From Odobenus rosmarus divergens (taxonomy: Eukaryota; Chordata; Mammalia; Carnivora; Odobenidae), in the NCBI RefSeq assembly GCF_000321225.1, contig NW_004450276.1:6174227-6238226 (forward strand): a stretch of DNA of 64,000 nt. Reading direction: 5' to 3'. The position numbers and the translations under genes were made by a program. A model generated the notes under the pieces. It searched no databases. It saw only the letters and a program-made list of their open reading frames with translations, and was not told the origin of the DNA. Positions 23,396-34,799 of this stretch are shown piece after piece. How positions within the stretch are numbered: the first letter of the stretch is position 1; each line of letters opens with the position of its first letter.

Positions 23396-23720
23396 TTTTA
23401 AAGATTTTATTCTTAAGTAATTTTATTTTTTTAAAGATTTTATTTATTTATTTGACAGAGAGAGACAGCGAGAGAGGGAACACAAGCAGGGGGAGTGGGA
23501 GAGGAAGAAGCAGGCCTTCCGCTGAGCAGGGAGCCCGATGCGGGGCTCAATCCCAGGACCCTGGGATCATGACCTGAGCCGAAGGCAGCTGCTTAACGAC
23601 TGAGCCACCCAGGCTCCCCTAAGTAATTCTATTTTTAAGTAAGCCCCAACTTGGGGATCAAATTTACAGTCCCAAGATCAAGAGTCACATGCTCCACTAT
23701 CTGAGCCAGCCAGGTGCCCC
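23396..23720 (-). mobile_element. Older SINEC split by a younger SINEC
   Basis: The older copy's tail lies at 23396-23427 and its body and head at 23620-23720 (ending GAGCCAGCCAGGTGCCCC). The host site is duplicated as TAAGTAATTTTA and TAAGTAATTCTA around the younger insertion. Confidence 0.8.
23428..23619 (-). mobile_element. SINEC nested in an older SINEC
   Basis: Complete minus-strand copy with TTTATTTATTTGACAGAGAG near the tail, inserted into the tail region of the older copy in the same orientation. Confidence 0.92.
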
Positions 23721-24156
23721 ATGTTTCATGTTTTTAAACAGGTGGGGTAGGAGCAGTTTTTTTTACAGAAAAAATTCAAAACTTCAAATAAATAGTAAAT
23801 TTCCTATTTTTTCTGCTTTAATAGTAGAAATTTATTCTTACCAAGTTTATCGTAGATGGTTAAAACAAAAGTGAGTAGTCATGGAAAAGTGATTTCCAAT
23901 TTCTATTATTTCTCCTGATCTTCATGTGTAAATACTCATCTGACTGAGTTTGGTAGTAAATTTATTTTTGACTCCTGATCTATGACAACTTAAAATTCAC
24001 ACTGTAAGCTAATAATCTGTATGTTTACAATTTAAAAGTTATATTTTGATGACTGGGAGAAGGACAAGGGGGGAGTTTTTCTGGGATGTTGATAATTACT
24101 TTATTTATTAGTCAAGATGTCAGTTATAAAGAATTTCCTTTAAAATTATGTTTTAA

Positions 24157-24272
24157 GGGGTGCCTGGCTGGCTCAGTCAGTGGAGCATGCAAATCTTGAT
24201 CTCAGGTCTGTGAGTTCAAGCCCTAAACTGTGTGTGGAGCCTCGTTTTAAAAATATATATATTTTTTAAAGA
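24157..24272 (+). mobile_element. Older short SINEC
   Basis: Plus-strand head GGGTGCCTGGCTGGCTCAGT, a shortened body and an AT-rich tail, lacking the TC-rich region as in the copy at 637-738. Confidence 0.85.
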
Positions 24273-25087
24273 GTTTTCTTAAGGATAGGAGTCTAAACAG
24301 TTGAATTTTTAATGACTTTTCTTAAAAATTTAAGCTATGAAAACAACTTAAAACTAAGGTATTTACTACAATTACAAATATATTTCCACATCATTCTTAT
24401 AAGTTCAACACCTACTTTCAATATGTAAAAACAGAATGTCCTGATACTACCAAAGGAGCTCAGTCTGAAGCACTACAAATGAAATGCTGTGCTTGATAAA
24501 ATTAACATTCTTAATTATTTAAAAGGTTTCAAGTTCTTAAACTATTTCCTACTTAAATGTATCACAGTTTATTCTACCACCAATGTATTCCTGCTCTGCC
24601 AGTTATAGCTGTAAATTGAACATGTTAGGCCTTGTGCCCACCAAAATTCCGAGAAATAAAATTAAAATTCATGTCAGCACTGCTCATTATGATGTGTTAT
24701 GTATGCAGAAACAAGGCATTTGTGTTTCTTTGGCAGTTTAAAAGTTTTTCCCCCCAACCCTTGTATCGTATGACATCAGACACAGGTGTTAGAAATGAAA
24801 ACAGAGACAGGGTAGCCATGTGGCTTCCTCCTAACCTCTATTATCCTAAGAAATGCTGCAATGTAAACAATATTTTAAATTATTAATTATTAGAAGTTAT
24901 ATGAATATTATCTCCTCTAATAAGTTTGTAGACCACAGTACTCGTTTCACTTATTGGATTACTTTAGTGAGCTTTCATCCGATTTTATATATGAAGTTTA
25001 AATATACAACTGTTTATTAACAGTATTAGGAACATATTTACATACTCAGATGCTTGCCATAGTCTTTTAAATGGTCTCTAGCCTTCG
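24273..25087. other. Unique AT-rich sequence
   Basis: No gene recognised. The frame at 24632-24886 has no known domain. Confidence 0.4.
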
Positions 25088-25302
25088 GGTGCCTGGGTGG
25101 CTCAGTTGGTTAAGCGACTGCCTTCGGCTCAGGTCATGATCCTGGAGCCCTGGGATCGGGTCCCGCATCGGGCTCCCTGCTGAGCGGGGAGTCGGCTTCT
25201 CCCTCGAGCGGGGAGTCGGCTTCTCCCTCGGACCCTCCTTCCTCTCATGCTCTCTCTCACTCTCTCTCGAATAAATAAAAAAATCTTAAAAAATAAAATA
25301 AG
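25088..25302 (+). mobile_element. SINEC with 24-bp internal tandem duplication
   Basis: Young-type plus-strand copy. The segment at 25182-25205 (GAGCGGGGAGTCGGC then TTCTCCCTC) is repeated exactly at 25206-25229, lengthening the body. The flanking sites look like a decayed duplication ('ggtctctagccttc' against 'ggtcttcagtcttc'). Confidence 0.93.
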
Positions 25303-25917
25303 TGGTCTTCAGTCTTCAATTAAGGATCTAAATGATCTTGACATGTTTCTGAGCTTGGCTGATATTACAGAACCAAGCAAGAAACTGAGAACAAAATAAT
25401 GCTCCCCAGAAATGGTATTTATTGCCACGTCTATAACCAACACACATTAAAATTTTACAAAGGCAATTCATCCATAAATATTTAAGCAATTTTTCTAAAA
25501 TGCTTCCCACCTGTTTTATCTGTAAGCAACAGTGAGTACAAGGAAATGTGCTAAGCACTTGCTCACATAATAAAATCAACTACTAGTATTAGAGGGCAGT
25601 TTTGTGCTCCTCGCCCCATCTCCATTCTCATTTAATCCTTCCTTTTTGTTTTCTGGCCTCTAAATACTATTAATCCCCAAAATAGGATGAGATAGAACAT
25701 ACTTAAAAAATTAGAATCAAATTTAAAACTGCCACCTAGGCACCTGTTCAGTGCAAAACTTAGTACTATCTCACAAAGGTGTTCTGAAAGCAAGGTCTCA
25801 ATAGGTACCCCAAATGCCAAACATCAGCCTAGGGTCCAAGAACCCTTAGACTCTAGATTAGCCCCGCTGCTTGAATCTATTCTTTCTATCCCTCTTTCAT
25901 ATTTTGCTTGCGCTATT
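25303..25917. other. Unique sequence
   Basis: No gene or repeat recognised. Confidence 0.4.
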
Positions 25918-25930
25918 CCAGCCTGTCTTT

Positions 25931-26110
25931 CTTTCTTTTTTTATTTGAGAGAGAGAATGAGATAGAGAGAGAGCATGAGAGGGGGGAGGGTCAGAGGGAG
26001 AAGCAGGCTCCCTACTGAGCAGGGAGCCCGATGTGGGACTCGATCCCGGGACTCCAGGATCATGACCTGAGCCGAAGGCAGTCGCTTAACCAACTGAGCC
26101 ACCCAGGCGC
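25931..26110 (-). mobile_element. SINEC
   Basis: Minus-strand copy with perfect 13-bp target duplications CCAGCCTGTCTTT at 25918-25930 and 26111-26123. Confidence 0.95.
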
Positions 26111-26399
26111 CCAGCCTGTCTTTATTTCTAATCTTGCCTTCTCCACATAAATGCTATCAGTTTCCCAAGGATACGTTTCACTTTAAGATTTCATGTTCCT
26201 ACACAGTTTTCATTTCAGTAAAATTAAGCAGCACAACGCATGTGTAATTTCACAGTGCCCTTTAGGATTCTATGAATGTTTGGTGCGGTTTTTTTTTTTC
26301 CTTCATGAGATTTGGAGCAAAATATTAATGAAACTTCATACAAGCTAATTAAAAATACCACCTTTGGTTTTAAATTAACTAATCAAGGAGCTTTATGTT

Positions 26400-26650
26400 A
26401 GAGGAGGTAGTACAGCAGTGAGGAGCATGGTCTTTGGAGCCTGACTGCCTGGGTCAAATCCGTACCAGGCTAGTGACTAACTGCAAATTCAGGCAAATTA
26501 CTCCACCGCACCTTGCTTGGGGGGTGGGGGGCTCATCTGCAGGGTGGCAACAATAGGACCTACCTGGAAGGATTGTGAGGATCGCACACATTCCTCCATG
26601 AAAGCACTCAGAGCAGTGACTGGCCAGGACTAAACAATAAATGTTAGCCT
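26400..26650 (+). mobile_element. MIR SINE
   Basis: Good match in order to the ancient mammalian MIR: 'gagcatggtctttggagcc', 'tgactgcctgggtcaaatcc', 'ctcatctgcagggtgg', 'ggattgtgaggatc', ending 'acaataaatgtta'. MIR spread before placental radiation. Confidence 0.88.
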
Positions 26651-27344
26651 TTATAAACAATGTACACCTGGAGGAAAATACAAAGAAGAGCATAACTATT
26701 CATTTGCAGGAATAAAAACATCACTTTTCTCCAGAACCATCTTTCAGATTTCTGTAATCTAGACCCAAGACAATAATTATGAAGAAACTATGATTATTTC
26801 TCAAAGGCAGCCTATATTTAGAGAATGAAGGATAAAGTAACTATTTTGAGAGAGTTTTGCATTTTGTGAAATAAATGGTATATGCTTATTGAATCAAAAT
26901 ACGTTAGCAGTTTCACTTTTAATCTGTCTCATAATCCTTTTTTTTTCAGTTTAACACAATCACGCAGTTGTTTAATTACACACACACACACACACACACA
27001 CAGGTTTGCTTCCTTTCTGAATAGATGGGAAATGCTACAGGTCCATTCCATTCTCTATAAAATTCTGGCACGTTAGTATAAAAAGTAAAATATAATACAG
27101 AAATGCTCCTACAATAGTGTCCATACAAAGGCTTTATAACAAACATTTCTGAACTCACCAATACCACAAAGAGTCAATGTTTAAGTCACTACACGGGGGT
27201 ATATGTTTACGCTGACGGCGAAGAGACAAACGCTGCACGATTCAACATTAGTGTGAAAAAACGTGAAGAGTTTTCAAGCAATGTACAGCTTGAACTTGGC
27301 ACCCTTTAAATACATACATGCAGGCGGCCTCTGACATTTCAGGG
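26651..27344. other. Unique sequence upstream of the CpG island
   Basis: No gene or repeat recognised other than the (CA) run. GC content and CpG frequency rise towards 27180-27340. Confidence 0.4.
26978..27002. repeat. (CA)n microsatellite, about 12 units
   Basis: Uninterrupted CA dinucleotides. Confidence 0.97.
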
Positions 27345-27900
27345 GTCCTGACGCGGAACACCGCGAGCAGCCCCGGCCGCCGTCCCGCCGCGGAAGCCTG
27401 GGGGAGGGGGTGGGCAGCTGCGAGCGGCGGCGGCGGGTTCGAGCCCCCGGCGCGGCGGCGCGCGCGGCTGAAGGGCCCGCCCGCCCGGCCTCTGCAAGCT
27501 CTCGGCGCTTGTCGCCCGCATCAGGCCACACGGGTGGCCGCCGGAGCCTGGCGAGGCGCGGAAGGGACCTGCGCGGCCTGCGCTTCAGAAACGAGCGAAG
27601 AGGACCAGGGCCCCTTGGGGCACTCAGCGGCCTGAGTTTGGGAACTGAGAGACTAGACGTGAAAGGATGCGGGGGCTTTAACGCGCTGGATCCTCTCGCC
27701 CACCCCCGGGTGAGGGGTTGTTCAGGAAGGGCCCACCTGCGGGTCGGGAGCCGCGGACGGTTGGGGGAGGGGCCTCCAGCGCTCCCGGAAGAGAGCCACC
27801 CGCAGGGTGGGCGGCCAAGAAACTGCGGTTTCTTTTCCCCTCAAACCCTGCATACCGACCTCCGCGTAGTCCATAGGTCTGAACTCGAAGAATTGTGCAA
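27345..27900. promoter_or_regulatory. CpG island 1, likely promoter, gene not identified
   Basis: About 550 bp of strongly GC-rich sequence with many CpGs (for example GGCGGCGGCGG and GGCGCGGCGGCGCGCGCGG near 27425-27466) in otherwise AT-rich DNA. CpG islands in mammals usually mark promoters. Overlapping open frames on both strands (173 aa plus, 85 aa minus) are expected in such composition and show no domain. A splice-donor-like CGGGTGAGG lies at about 27708-27716 on the plus strand. A tRNA-Asn gene sits 34 bp past the right edge, so the island may serve a Pol II gene, a non-coding RNA, or partly reflect open chromatin at the tRNA. Confidence 0.75.
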
Positions 27901-27921
27901 AAGTTCTGGCGACAGACTGGT

Positions 27922-27925
27922 AAAA
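27922..27925 (-). terminator. Pol III terminator of tRNA-Asn
   Basis: Four T residues on the minus strand lie 8 bases past the mature 3' end of the tRNA, the usual minimal RNA polymerase III stop signal. Confidence 0.8.
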
Positions 27926-27933
27926 GGTTAGGC

Positions 27934-27950
27934 CGTCCCTGGGTGGGCTC

Positions 27951-28001
<51 letters not shown>

Positions 28002-28007
28002 AGAGAC
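27934..28007 (-). tRNA. tRNA-Asn (anticodon GTT)
   Basis: A 74-nt cloverleaf on the minus strand decodes AAC/AAU asparagine codons in cytosolic translation. The acceptor GTCTCTG pairs with CAGGGAC, with one G-T wobble. The anticodon arm is TTCGG / CTGTTAA / CCGAA with GTT at plus-strand 27971-27973. The A box lies at 27989-28000 and the B box GGTTCGAGCCC at 27945-27955, both intact, so Pol III transcription is expected. CCA is not encoded, as is normal in eukaryotes. No intron. Unlike SINE heads it has perfect stems and no A-rich tail or target duplication, so it is a genuine gene. Confidence 0.97.
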
Positions 28008-29172
28008 TCCGATGTTACTTACGTCTCCAGCTATAGCCTTTATGGAGAATTATAGAGGCAATGCCTTAACGTTATTTTCTTTACTGCTTTCTGATTCATG
28101 TTATTAAAATCAGAATCTTTCACTCAAAATATCTAACCCTCTTCATTTTATTTTCCACCTTTAAAGCATATTGGAAAATTATAAAACAGCAAGATCGAGC
28201 AAAATTTCAGATTGCTGCGTGTGTTAAAAACTGTCGTTTCTTTCCAACTCCTGTTTGGAACATTCTGTTTCAGGAAGATTACTATTTCTGATGTTTCCTT
28301 CTATAGGGAAATAAAAATTTTAATCTTGTGAGTTGAGAAACTTTCCTTTTGTTTCAAACTCTTTGTCCAAGTGTTTTGCTCGCTAATCTTCATGATTTAC
28401 TCGTGTAGCATTCACAAGGTCGTCTGAATTGTATTTATTTGCCTTCTTTATTTTTATTTTCAGGTATTATTGAATACATATATGTTATCCCTATTTGTTT
28501 GCCATGTACTAACCTACAGTGCAATTATCTGTCACTAACATTTTGTTATTGGAAAAGAGCACTAGGAAAAAGCTACAGTAACACTCAGTTGCGTGCATTT
28601 TAGTTCATTGCTTGATCGCCCTTCATTCTCCCTAGATGCAGCCTGTACGCGCACACATTTGAGCCATGCCCCTTGAAACGCACGTTTCGCAGGATATTTA
28701 TAACCCACTTTGAGGAAAGAGAAGTTGAAGAAAAAAGTATGATTTATGACTAACTCCTGAAAATCCCTAGTACAGAAAGCCTGTTGGCAAACTTGCTACA
28801 TCTCTATATTTACTCAATATGAACATTTTTCCTTGTGTGTGAATATTTCCGGATGCCTTTCGAGGTACTCTTCAAAGCTCTAAACGCTCTTTTTTCCCTC
28901 TTGTCTCCTCAAATAACTGCTAGTTTCCACTTGACAACTCTATATTTAAATTTTTAGCAGTTACCGTACTGCTCTGTCCAGAATCCTTCGAGAAAGAATT
29001 CCTTTCATGATTTATAGAAGTTGTACGCGACTTGCCTCAGTCCAATCAACATTTTGAGTTCCTGTGGTTTGATAAGACAATTTAAATTGGCTTTGGAACC
29101 AATTAGCAGAATTCCTTGAAAGCGCGGGGATATTAAACAGCTGTGAACTCACAACAAGCTGTATCACTCCTC
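28008..29172. other. Unique AT-rich sequence upstream of tRNA-Asn
   Basis: No gene, RNA gene or transposon recognised in about 1.1 kb. Confidence 0.5.
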
Positions 29173-29183
29173 TTTCAACAAAC

Positions 29184-29343
29184 GTTTTTATTATGTTATA
29201 TTAATCACCATACATTACATCATAAGTTCTCGATGTAGTGTTCCACGATTCATTGTTTGCCTATAACACCCAGTGCTCCGTTGAGCACGTGCCCTCCTTA
29301 ATACCCACCACCAGGTTAACCCATCCCCCCGCTCCCCGCCCCT
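29184..29343 (-). mobile_element. Very short 5'-truncated carnivore L1 (3' end only)
   Basis: About 160 bp of carnivore L1 3' UTR in reverse complement, including 'tgtagtgttccacgattcat' and 'aataccca', and ending in a C-rich run. Perfect 11-bp target duplications TTTCAACAAAC lie at 29173-29183 and 29344-29354. The 73-aa frame across it is noise. Confidence 0.88.
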
Positions 29344-29354
29344 TTTCAACAAAC

Positions 29355-30783
29355 TTTTAGAAGTGCACCTGAAAATTCTGAATTTGAAAAAAAAATCCAG
29401 GAAACGCTTATAAAGAACATATAATGAGTGAGTCATTTCATTTGTGATGCTACCTTCAGATGTGATGATAAAACTTCATTTGTTTTTTATGCACCTGTTA
29501 ATGTGAGCTAAAGCTGCCTCGCACTGGTTTTTTTCTTCTATGAAGATGAGTGTCCTTTCCAGTTATTGTTTCTGTGTCTATTCAGTTAGAACAAACTGCA
29601 AGAGGTACCTCACCACCCCTTCATTCAATATTTACTCTCCTGCTTAAAATAATACTAGAAACAGTTCTGTTCCTGTAAATATCTTTAGCTCCAATCTCTT
29701 TTCCTCACTTGTCATCATACAAACATTTTAACTTCTAAAAAGAGATGATGAGAAACGGTTGATAAGAAAAACGAATTCAAAAAGGAATATTAATTTGCAT
29801 ACTATGTGTCTGTGTATACCACATTTGTTTTAAAACTCAACCTTCAAGTCTGGTTCTGTAGTTGTTAATATTTTTTAATAAAATCAATGGCTATTTCCAC
29901 AGTTCATTAGCATTACCTTTTTTTTGGTGTCTTCACTGGAAAATACTTCAAAAGAACATGTAAATATTAAATATACGAAATGGAATCTCAATGTCTACTC
30001 CAATGATATATATCATAGATTTTATGCAAAATATTCCCTTAGAAAAATAAGAGTATGTGTTGTCATCTAAATCTTTGTGATTATTTAATCTTAGGCCTTA
30101 TATCTATGCCCAGTTCTTAAACCTAAATTAAGCCCAGTGGATTAATTTTAGAAAATATACATTATCTTTTCTTAAATTTCAGGGTAACCTAAGATAAACA
30201 ATTCTTACTGCTTCATTAATACTTAGATCTTCATAATTGCTGAAAGGGGAAAGGACTGAGCATTTTGCCCCCTTTTTGTATATCCTACACATTGGAACTG
30301 CAACTTTACCTTTTCCAAGAATGTGCCCTATCAAAGAGGCTGACCTGTGCAGATTAATGGGCCTATATATTTTATTTCCTTCTTAGGAAAAGAGAGAGAG
30401 AGAGAACATCTGTGCAAATGGGATCCACCTGTCTTAACAGACAAGGCAAGATGGACCACACTGATTTATAGACCTTCCAGGTATCATGAATCCAGGGCTT
30501 TCAGATAATGTGCCTCCAGCTTCATACTAACAGAATAGGCAACTCACAGGATTCCCATTAACACACTTGTACATGACCTTAATTCTTTTGAATGACTGTA
30601 TTTCAGAAAGATGGTGACTGAGTGGCTAAAAGTGAAAAACCCAGTGAGACATTTTTAAAAATCCAGTGAGCTAGAGAAATTATCACCATAAATGGAAGAT
30701 TGTGGCACCAGGAAACAAAAGAGAATGCTAAACCAAGTGTCACTAAGAACAAGAGAATTATGAGACCAATTTTCAAAGCCATT
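29355..30783. other. Unique AT-rich sequence
   Basis: No gene recognised. A short AG run lies at 30390-30403. Confidence 0.45.
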
Positions 30784-30796
30784 GAAATCACATTTT

Positions 30797-31002
30797 TTAT
30801 TTTATTTTTTAAAAAATATTTTATTTATTTATTGAACATAGAGAGACACAGCGAGAGAGGGAACACAAACAGGGGGAGTGGGAGAGGGAGAAGCAGGCTT
30901 CCTGCTGAACAGGTAGCCAGATGCGGGACTTGATCCCAGGACTCTGGGACCATGACCTGAGCCGAAGGCAGACGCTTAACAACTGAGCCACCCAGGAGCC
31001 CC
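30797..31002 (-). mobile_element. SINEC, first of two at one target site
   Basis: Minus-strand copy. The target GAAATCACATTTT occurs at 30784-30796 on its left and at 31003-31015 on its right. Confidence 0.94.
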
Positions 31003-31015
31003 GAAATCACATTTT

Positions 31016-31210
31016 TTAAAGATTTTATTTATTTTAGAGAGAGAGAGAGCATGAGTGGTGGGAGGGGCAGAGAAAAGAGGGAGAGAGAATCTCAAGCAGA
31101 CTCTACGCTGAGCAGGAAACCCAATGTAGGACTGGATCTCATGACCCTGAGATCATGACCTGAGCCAAAATCAAGAGTCCCACCCTTGACTGAGCCATCT
31201 AGGCGCCCCT
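31016..31210 (-). mobile_element. SINEC, second of two at one target site
   Basis: Minus-strand, more diverged copy. The target GAAATCACATTTT is at 31003-31015 and again at 31211-31223, so the same 13-bp site is present three times across the pair. Confidence 0.94.
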
Positions 31211-31238
31211 GAAATCACATTTTAAAACTGATTTATAG

Positions 31239-31430
31239 GGCGCCTGGGTGGCTCAGTTGGTTAAGCGACTGTCTTCGGCTCAGGTCATGATCCTGGATTC
31301 CTGGGATCGAGTCCCATGTCGGGCTCCCTGCTCAGCAGGGAGTCTGCCTCTCCCTCTGACCCTCTTCCCTCTCGTGCTATTTCTCATTCTCTCTCTCTCA
31401 AATAAATAAATAAAATCTTTAAAAAAAAAT
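31239..31430 (+). mobile_element. SINEC, young copy
   Basis: Starts GGCGCCTGGGTGGCTCAGTT. Perfect 15-bp target duplications AAAACTGATTTATAG lie at 31224-31238 and 31431-31445. It lies directly beside the minus-strand pair. Confidence 0.96.
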
Positions 31431-31445
31431 AAAACTGATTTATAG

Positions 31446-33615
31446 TAGAGTTGAACCCTTCCAACCAGTCTCAAGCTTAAACTATATTTCTTACTCACAA
31501 AAAGTATCATTCCCATTCAAAACTGTTGACTAAGGGTCAGTTATCATTTGAGCAGGCCAATAGCAGTGTCCAAAACACTACTGGGTCCAGAACACTATTC
31601 ACAGAGAATAACTGCTTCCATAGTTGACTGTGAAGTTGGGTCTACTCAAAAATTAAGAAGATCAAAAAAGGTGTATTAGAATATTGTGTCTTCTTCTCAT
31701 CATTTTTTAAATTGTGTCACTTAGTTGAAGTGTCTCGTGAAATTATTCAGATGATTACCTCCCTTTATTTTTAATTTAATAGACATGATTTAAGAGAAAA
31801 GGTAAAAAGAGACAGAAATAATGTATTGATACTCTACCTAGTGGTTTTGATGAAAATTATTAAAAATATAGTTTATTCTTCATGAACTGCTCTTTTGTAT
31901 ATGGAAATCATTTTTATGGCTTTGCCAAATAATACAGATCTAAAATTTTAGTCATTGCTTTTCTCATTAGTGGGGAAGTATTATTCACGAACAGTATTGA
32001 TGATTTCTACTGTGTTCAGACCAAAAGAATCTTGGATCCAGCTAGAAATGGTGGGGTTTGGGGGAGAACATGGATTTTAGCTTTCTTCTGTATACTTAGG
32101 AAACTTCTCCAGAAAGATAACCCTACAGTTATCTCAGTAACTTTGATAGGTTCTACCCCATAGTCCATTTCTCGACCATAACACCGTTAATAAAAAAGCC
32201 ATAGCCTTTTATTTCCCATGATATTTTCACAGAAACACTTTGAGGCAATAGTTTTTCATTCTGCCATCTACACGGTGAATGTGCTGATAAATTGGCAGTC
32301 CTGCCTATCAGTCTGAATTCACCTATTAAAAATTAACATTAAAAAAATCTGAACGGATATCCTTTTTTCATTTCCTTCAAAAGAATAAAGGTAATTAACA
32401 GATGCCACAGGGAGACTAAATTCCTCAGCTAGGAACTACATTGGGGTGGGAGGGAAGGGTAAATCAGCTGAGGAACTCAGAAAGAGAGAAAACCAGTGTG
32501 GAATGAGTTCAGCAAGGTAGCAAGATAGAGAAGGAAGAGCAGTAAATATTGTCTGGCTTGGAGTAAGTGTTCCTCTATTTCCTCCTTTAGAGCATTTATC
32601 ATCTTTACACAGAGCTATTGTCAAATAACACACGAATTTATTTCCTTCACTTTTAAAATGTTATACAGATATACTATTTACATTTTCCAAAGATCTATAA
32701 TTCTGCTTAAAAGAAATGAAAGGAAAAAAAAAATCTTGTCTTAATGCAATCAGAAGGTACAACTTAGATTAAACCAGAGGATCTAAGCCATTAAGGCCAA
32801 GATGATTTATTCTGGAGAAACACCAGTCACTGTCACAGTCCTAGTGGGCTCCAGATGTTCCCAGTAAAGGGAGAGTGAAAGATATAAGGGTGATGGCACT
32901 GCCCTCCCATTTCCACAGTTCCAATATAGGTTCAGGTATAGGGAGTAGGGTGCAGACCAATGCCCCAGGAAGAGCTCCTTCCTTGCAGCTACTTTCCGGA
33001 AAATGAATAGGAAACCTTGAACTAAAGTCAACTAAATCATTAGAATGACTGCACCTTGGAAAGAGCTGGTACTCAATGAGCTATCTACTCAATGAATAGT
33101 TAACCATGGCATCTATCTATCTATCTATCTATTATATGTATGTGTGTATGCACATATATAAAGCAAGATAAAATAAATCCATATTAAAAAAAAGATTTGG
33201 CAGTATCACAAAATGATTCACCCTAGGATATTGTAAGTAGCAAGTGCTCTCGGGTATTTAAAGTATGATCCCATGAAAAGGATATTTTTCAAATATGTGA
33301 TAACATGAAAGTACCAGCCCACATGCAGCGTTTATGAGGGATGAGGTTATGAGTTTCTGGCCCTTGAAAAGGTATATGGTGGACCTTTAAGAACACTTCT
33401 ACTCTTCTAGCAGCCCAAGTTGAAACGTTGGCGTCCTCTGTTTCTTGTCTTTTATTTCTGACCTTTGGTCAGCCCCAAAGTCATAGATTCTACCTTCCTA
33501 ACTTCTCTCAACTTTCATGTTGTCCCTTTTGCACTCTCGTTCCTACCATTCAATATTAATCCAGTACATTCAATGTACCTTATGTTTCCTTACTTACAGC
33601 CAGTCTCCAACAAAT
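31446..33615. other. Unique AT-rich sequence
   Basis: About 2.2 kb without a recognised gene. Only a short tetranucleotide repeat stands out. Confidence 0.45.
33111..33132. repeat. (ATCT)n microsatellite
   Basis: Five uninterrupted ATCT units. Confidence 0.93.
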
Positions 33616-33619
33616 GTGT

Positions 33620-33790
33620 ACCTCAAATAATAACATTCAATGAGCATTTACTGTGAGACACATGCATTATATTTACTCTCATCTGCTCTGTAAAATGGAT
33701 ACTATTGTTATGCCCATCTTATGGATAAGAAAACAAATGCTTATGGTAGTTTAATATTTAAACTCTAAATCTATTTAAACTTCAAATAAT
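33620..33790 (-). mobile_element. MIR-type SINE fragment
   Basis: Reverse-complement MIR order: 'atgagcatttactgtgaga', 'gtaaaatggatactattgtt', 'cttatggataagaaaac', 'tttgcccagg'. Diverged. Confidence 0.6.
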
Positions 33791-33799
33791 TTGCCCAGG

Positions 33800-34315
33800 G
33801 TACTCTCTACTTGTCCTTGTCTCTGTGCCTTGCTTTTGCTCCTAAGTAGAATAGCCTCCCTCTGCCATCTTGCCCGTTAAAGCCTTATGTTTTCTTTGGC
33901 TTCATATAGCAAAGACTTTTCCTCTATGAAACCTTTCCTGCTCCCTCAAACCAGATATAATCTTTCCCTCTTGTAAACTGTCTATCTCATTCTCCAAACC
34001 TCACATTATATTGTAGTCCTTTTTGTAACTTATTTAATGCCCCCTTCTGATTCATATACTCCTTGAGGTCAGAAATGTGATCCATCTAGAAGCGCCTGGG
34101 TGGCCCATTTGGTTAAGCATCTGCCTTGGCTCAGGTCATGATCCCAGGGTCCTGGGATTGAGCCCCACGTTGGGCTCCCTGCTCATTGGGGAGCTTACTT
34201 CTCCCTCTCCCCCTGCTTGTGCTCTTTCTGTCAAATAAATCTTTAAAAAAAAAAGAAATGTGATCCATCTTTATACTTCCTGTAGCACTTGACTTAGTAT
34301 GTTAGATAAATGTAT
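33800..34315 (+). mobile_element. L2 LINE 3' end, interrupted by a SINEC
   Basis: L2-like 3' sequence ('gaaacctttcctgctccct', 'ctccttgaggtcagaaatg', then 'gtagcacttgacttag') is split by a SINEC at 34088-34254. Confidence 0.7.
34088..34254 (+). mobile_element. SINEC inserted in L2
   Basis: Plus-strand copy with perfect 16-bp target duplications GAAATGTGATCCATCT at 34072-34087 and 34255-34270. Confidence 0.95.
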
Positions 34316-34524
34316 TGGATAATTGAAAATAATAATGAAAATGAAAGATCTATATTAAATATTTTTTTGTAAAATATTAGCAGAGTTGACAGGTTCCTAA
34401 TAATGAAGCAACCAAAAAATTAGTATAGGAGATTATCAAGGGACATGACAGAAACCTCACATTGGTCCAAGAAGAGACAGTAAGAGTCCAAGTCAGTTGT
34501 TTCTAGAAAAACTTTTTTAAAGTT

Positions 34525-34738
34525 TAGGAGTACCTGGGTGGCTCAGTCAGTTAAGTGTCTGACTCTTGGTTTTGGCTCAGGTCATGATCTCAGGGTCGTG
34601 GGCTCTGCGCTAAGTGGAGTCTGCTTGAGGTAGGTTCTCGCTCTCCCTCTCCTTCTGCCCTTCCCCTTGCTTGCACTCTTTAACTAACTAAATAAATAAA
34701 TAAAATATTTAAAAATAAAAATAAATTTAAAAAAGAAG
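34525..34738 (+). mobile_element. SINEC
   Basis: Plus-strand copy ('acctgggtggctcagtcag') with an extended A-rich tail. The flanks 'tttttaaagttta' and 'gtttttaaagttt' form the target duplication. Confidence 0.92.
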
Positions 34739-34799
34739 TTTTTAAAGTTTAAAAAAATACTGCTATTCCTAAAGGTGATTTTGATACCATTAAGGCCTA

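Noticed and set aside
27410..27931. 173-aa plus-strand open frame in CpG island 1
   Set aside because: Same compositional effect. No domain, and it ends beside the tRNA gene.
30784..31430. CRISPR-like pattern of repeated units
   Set aside because: The repetition is three SINE insertions with duplicated target sites in a mammalian genome.
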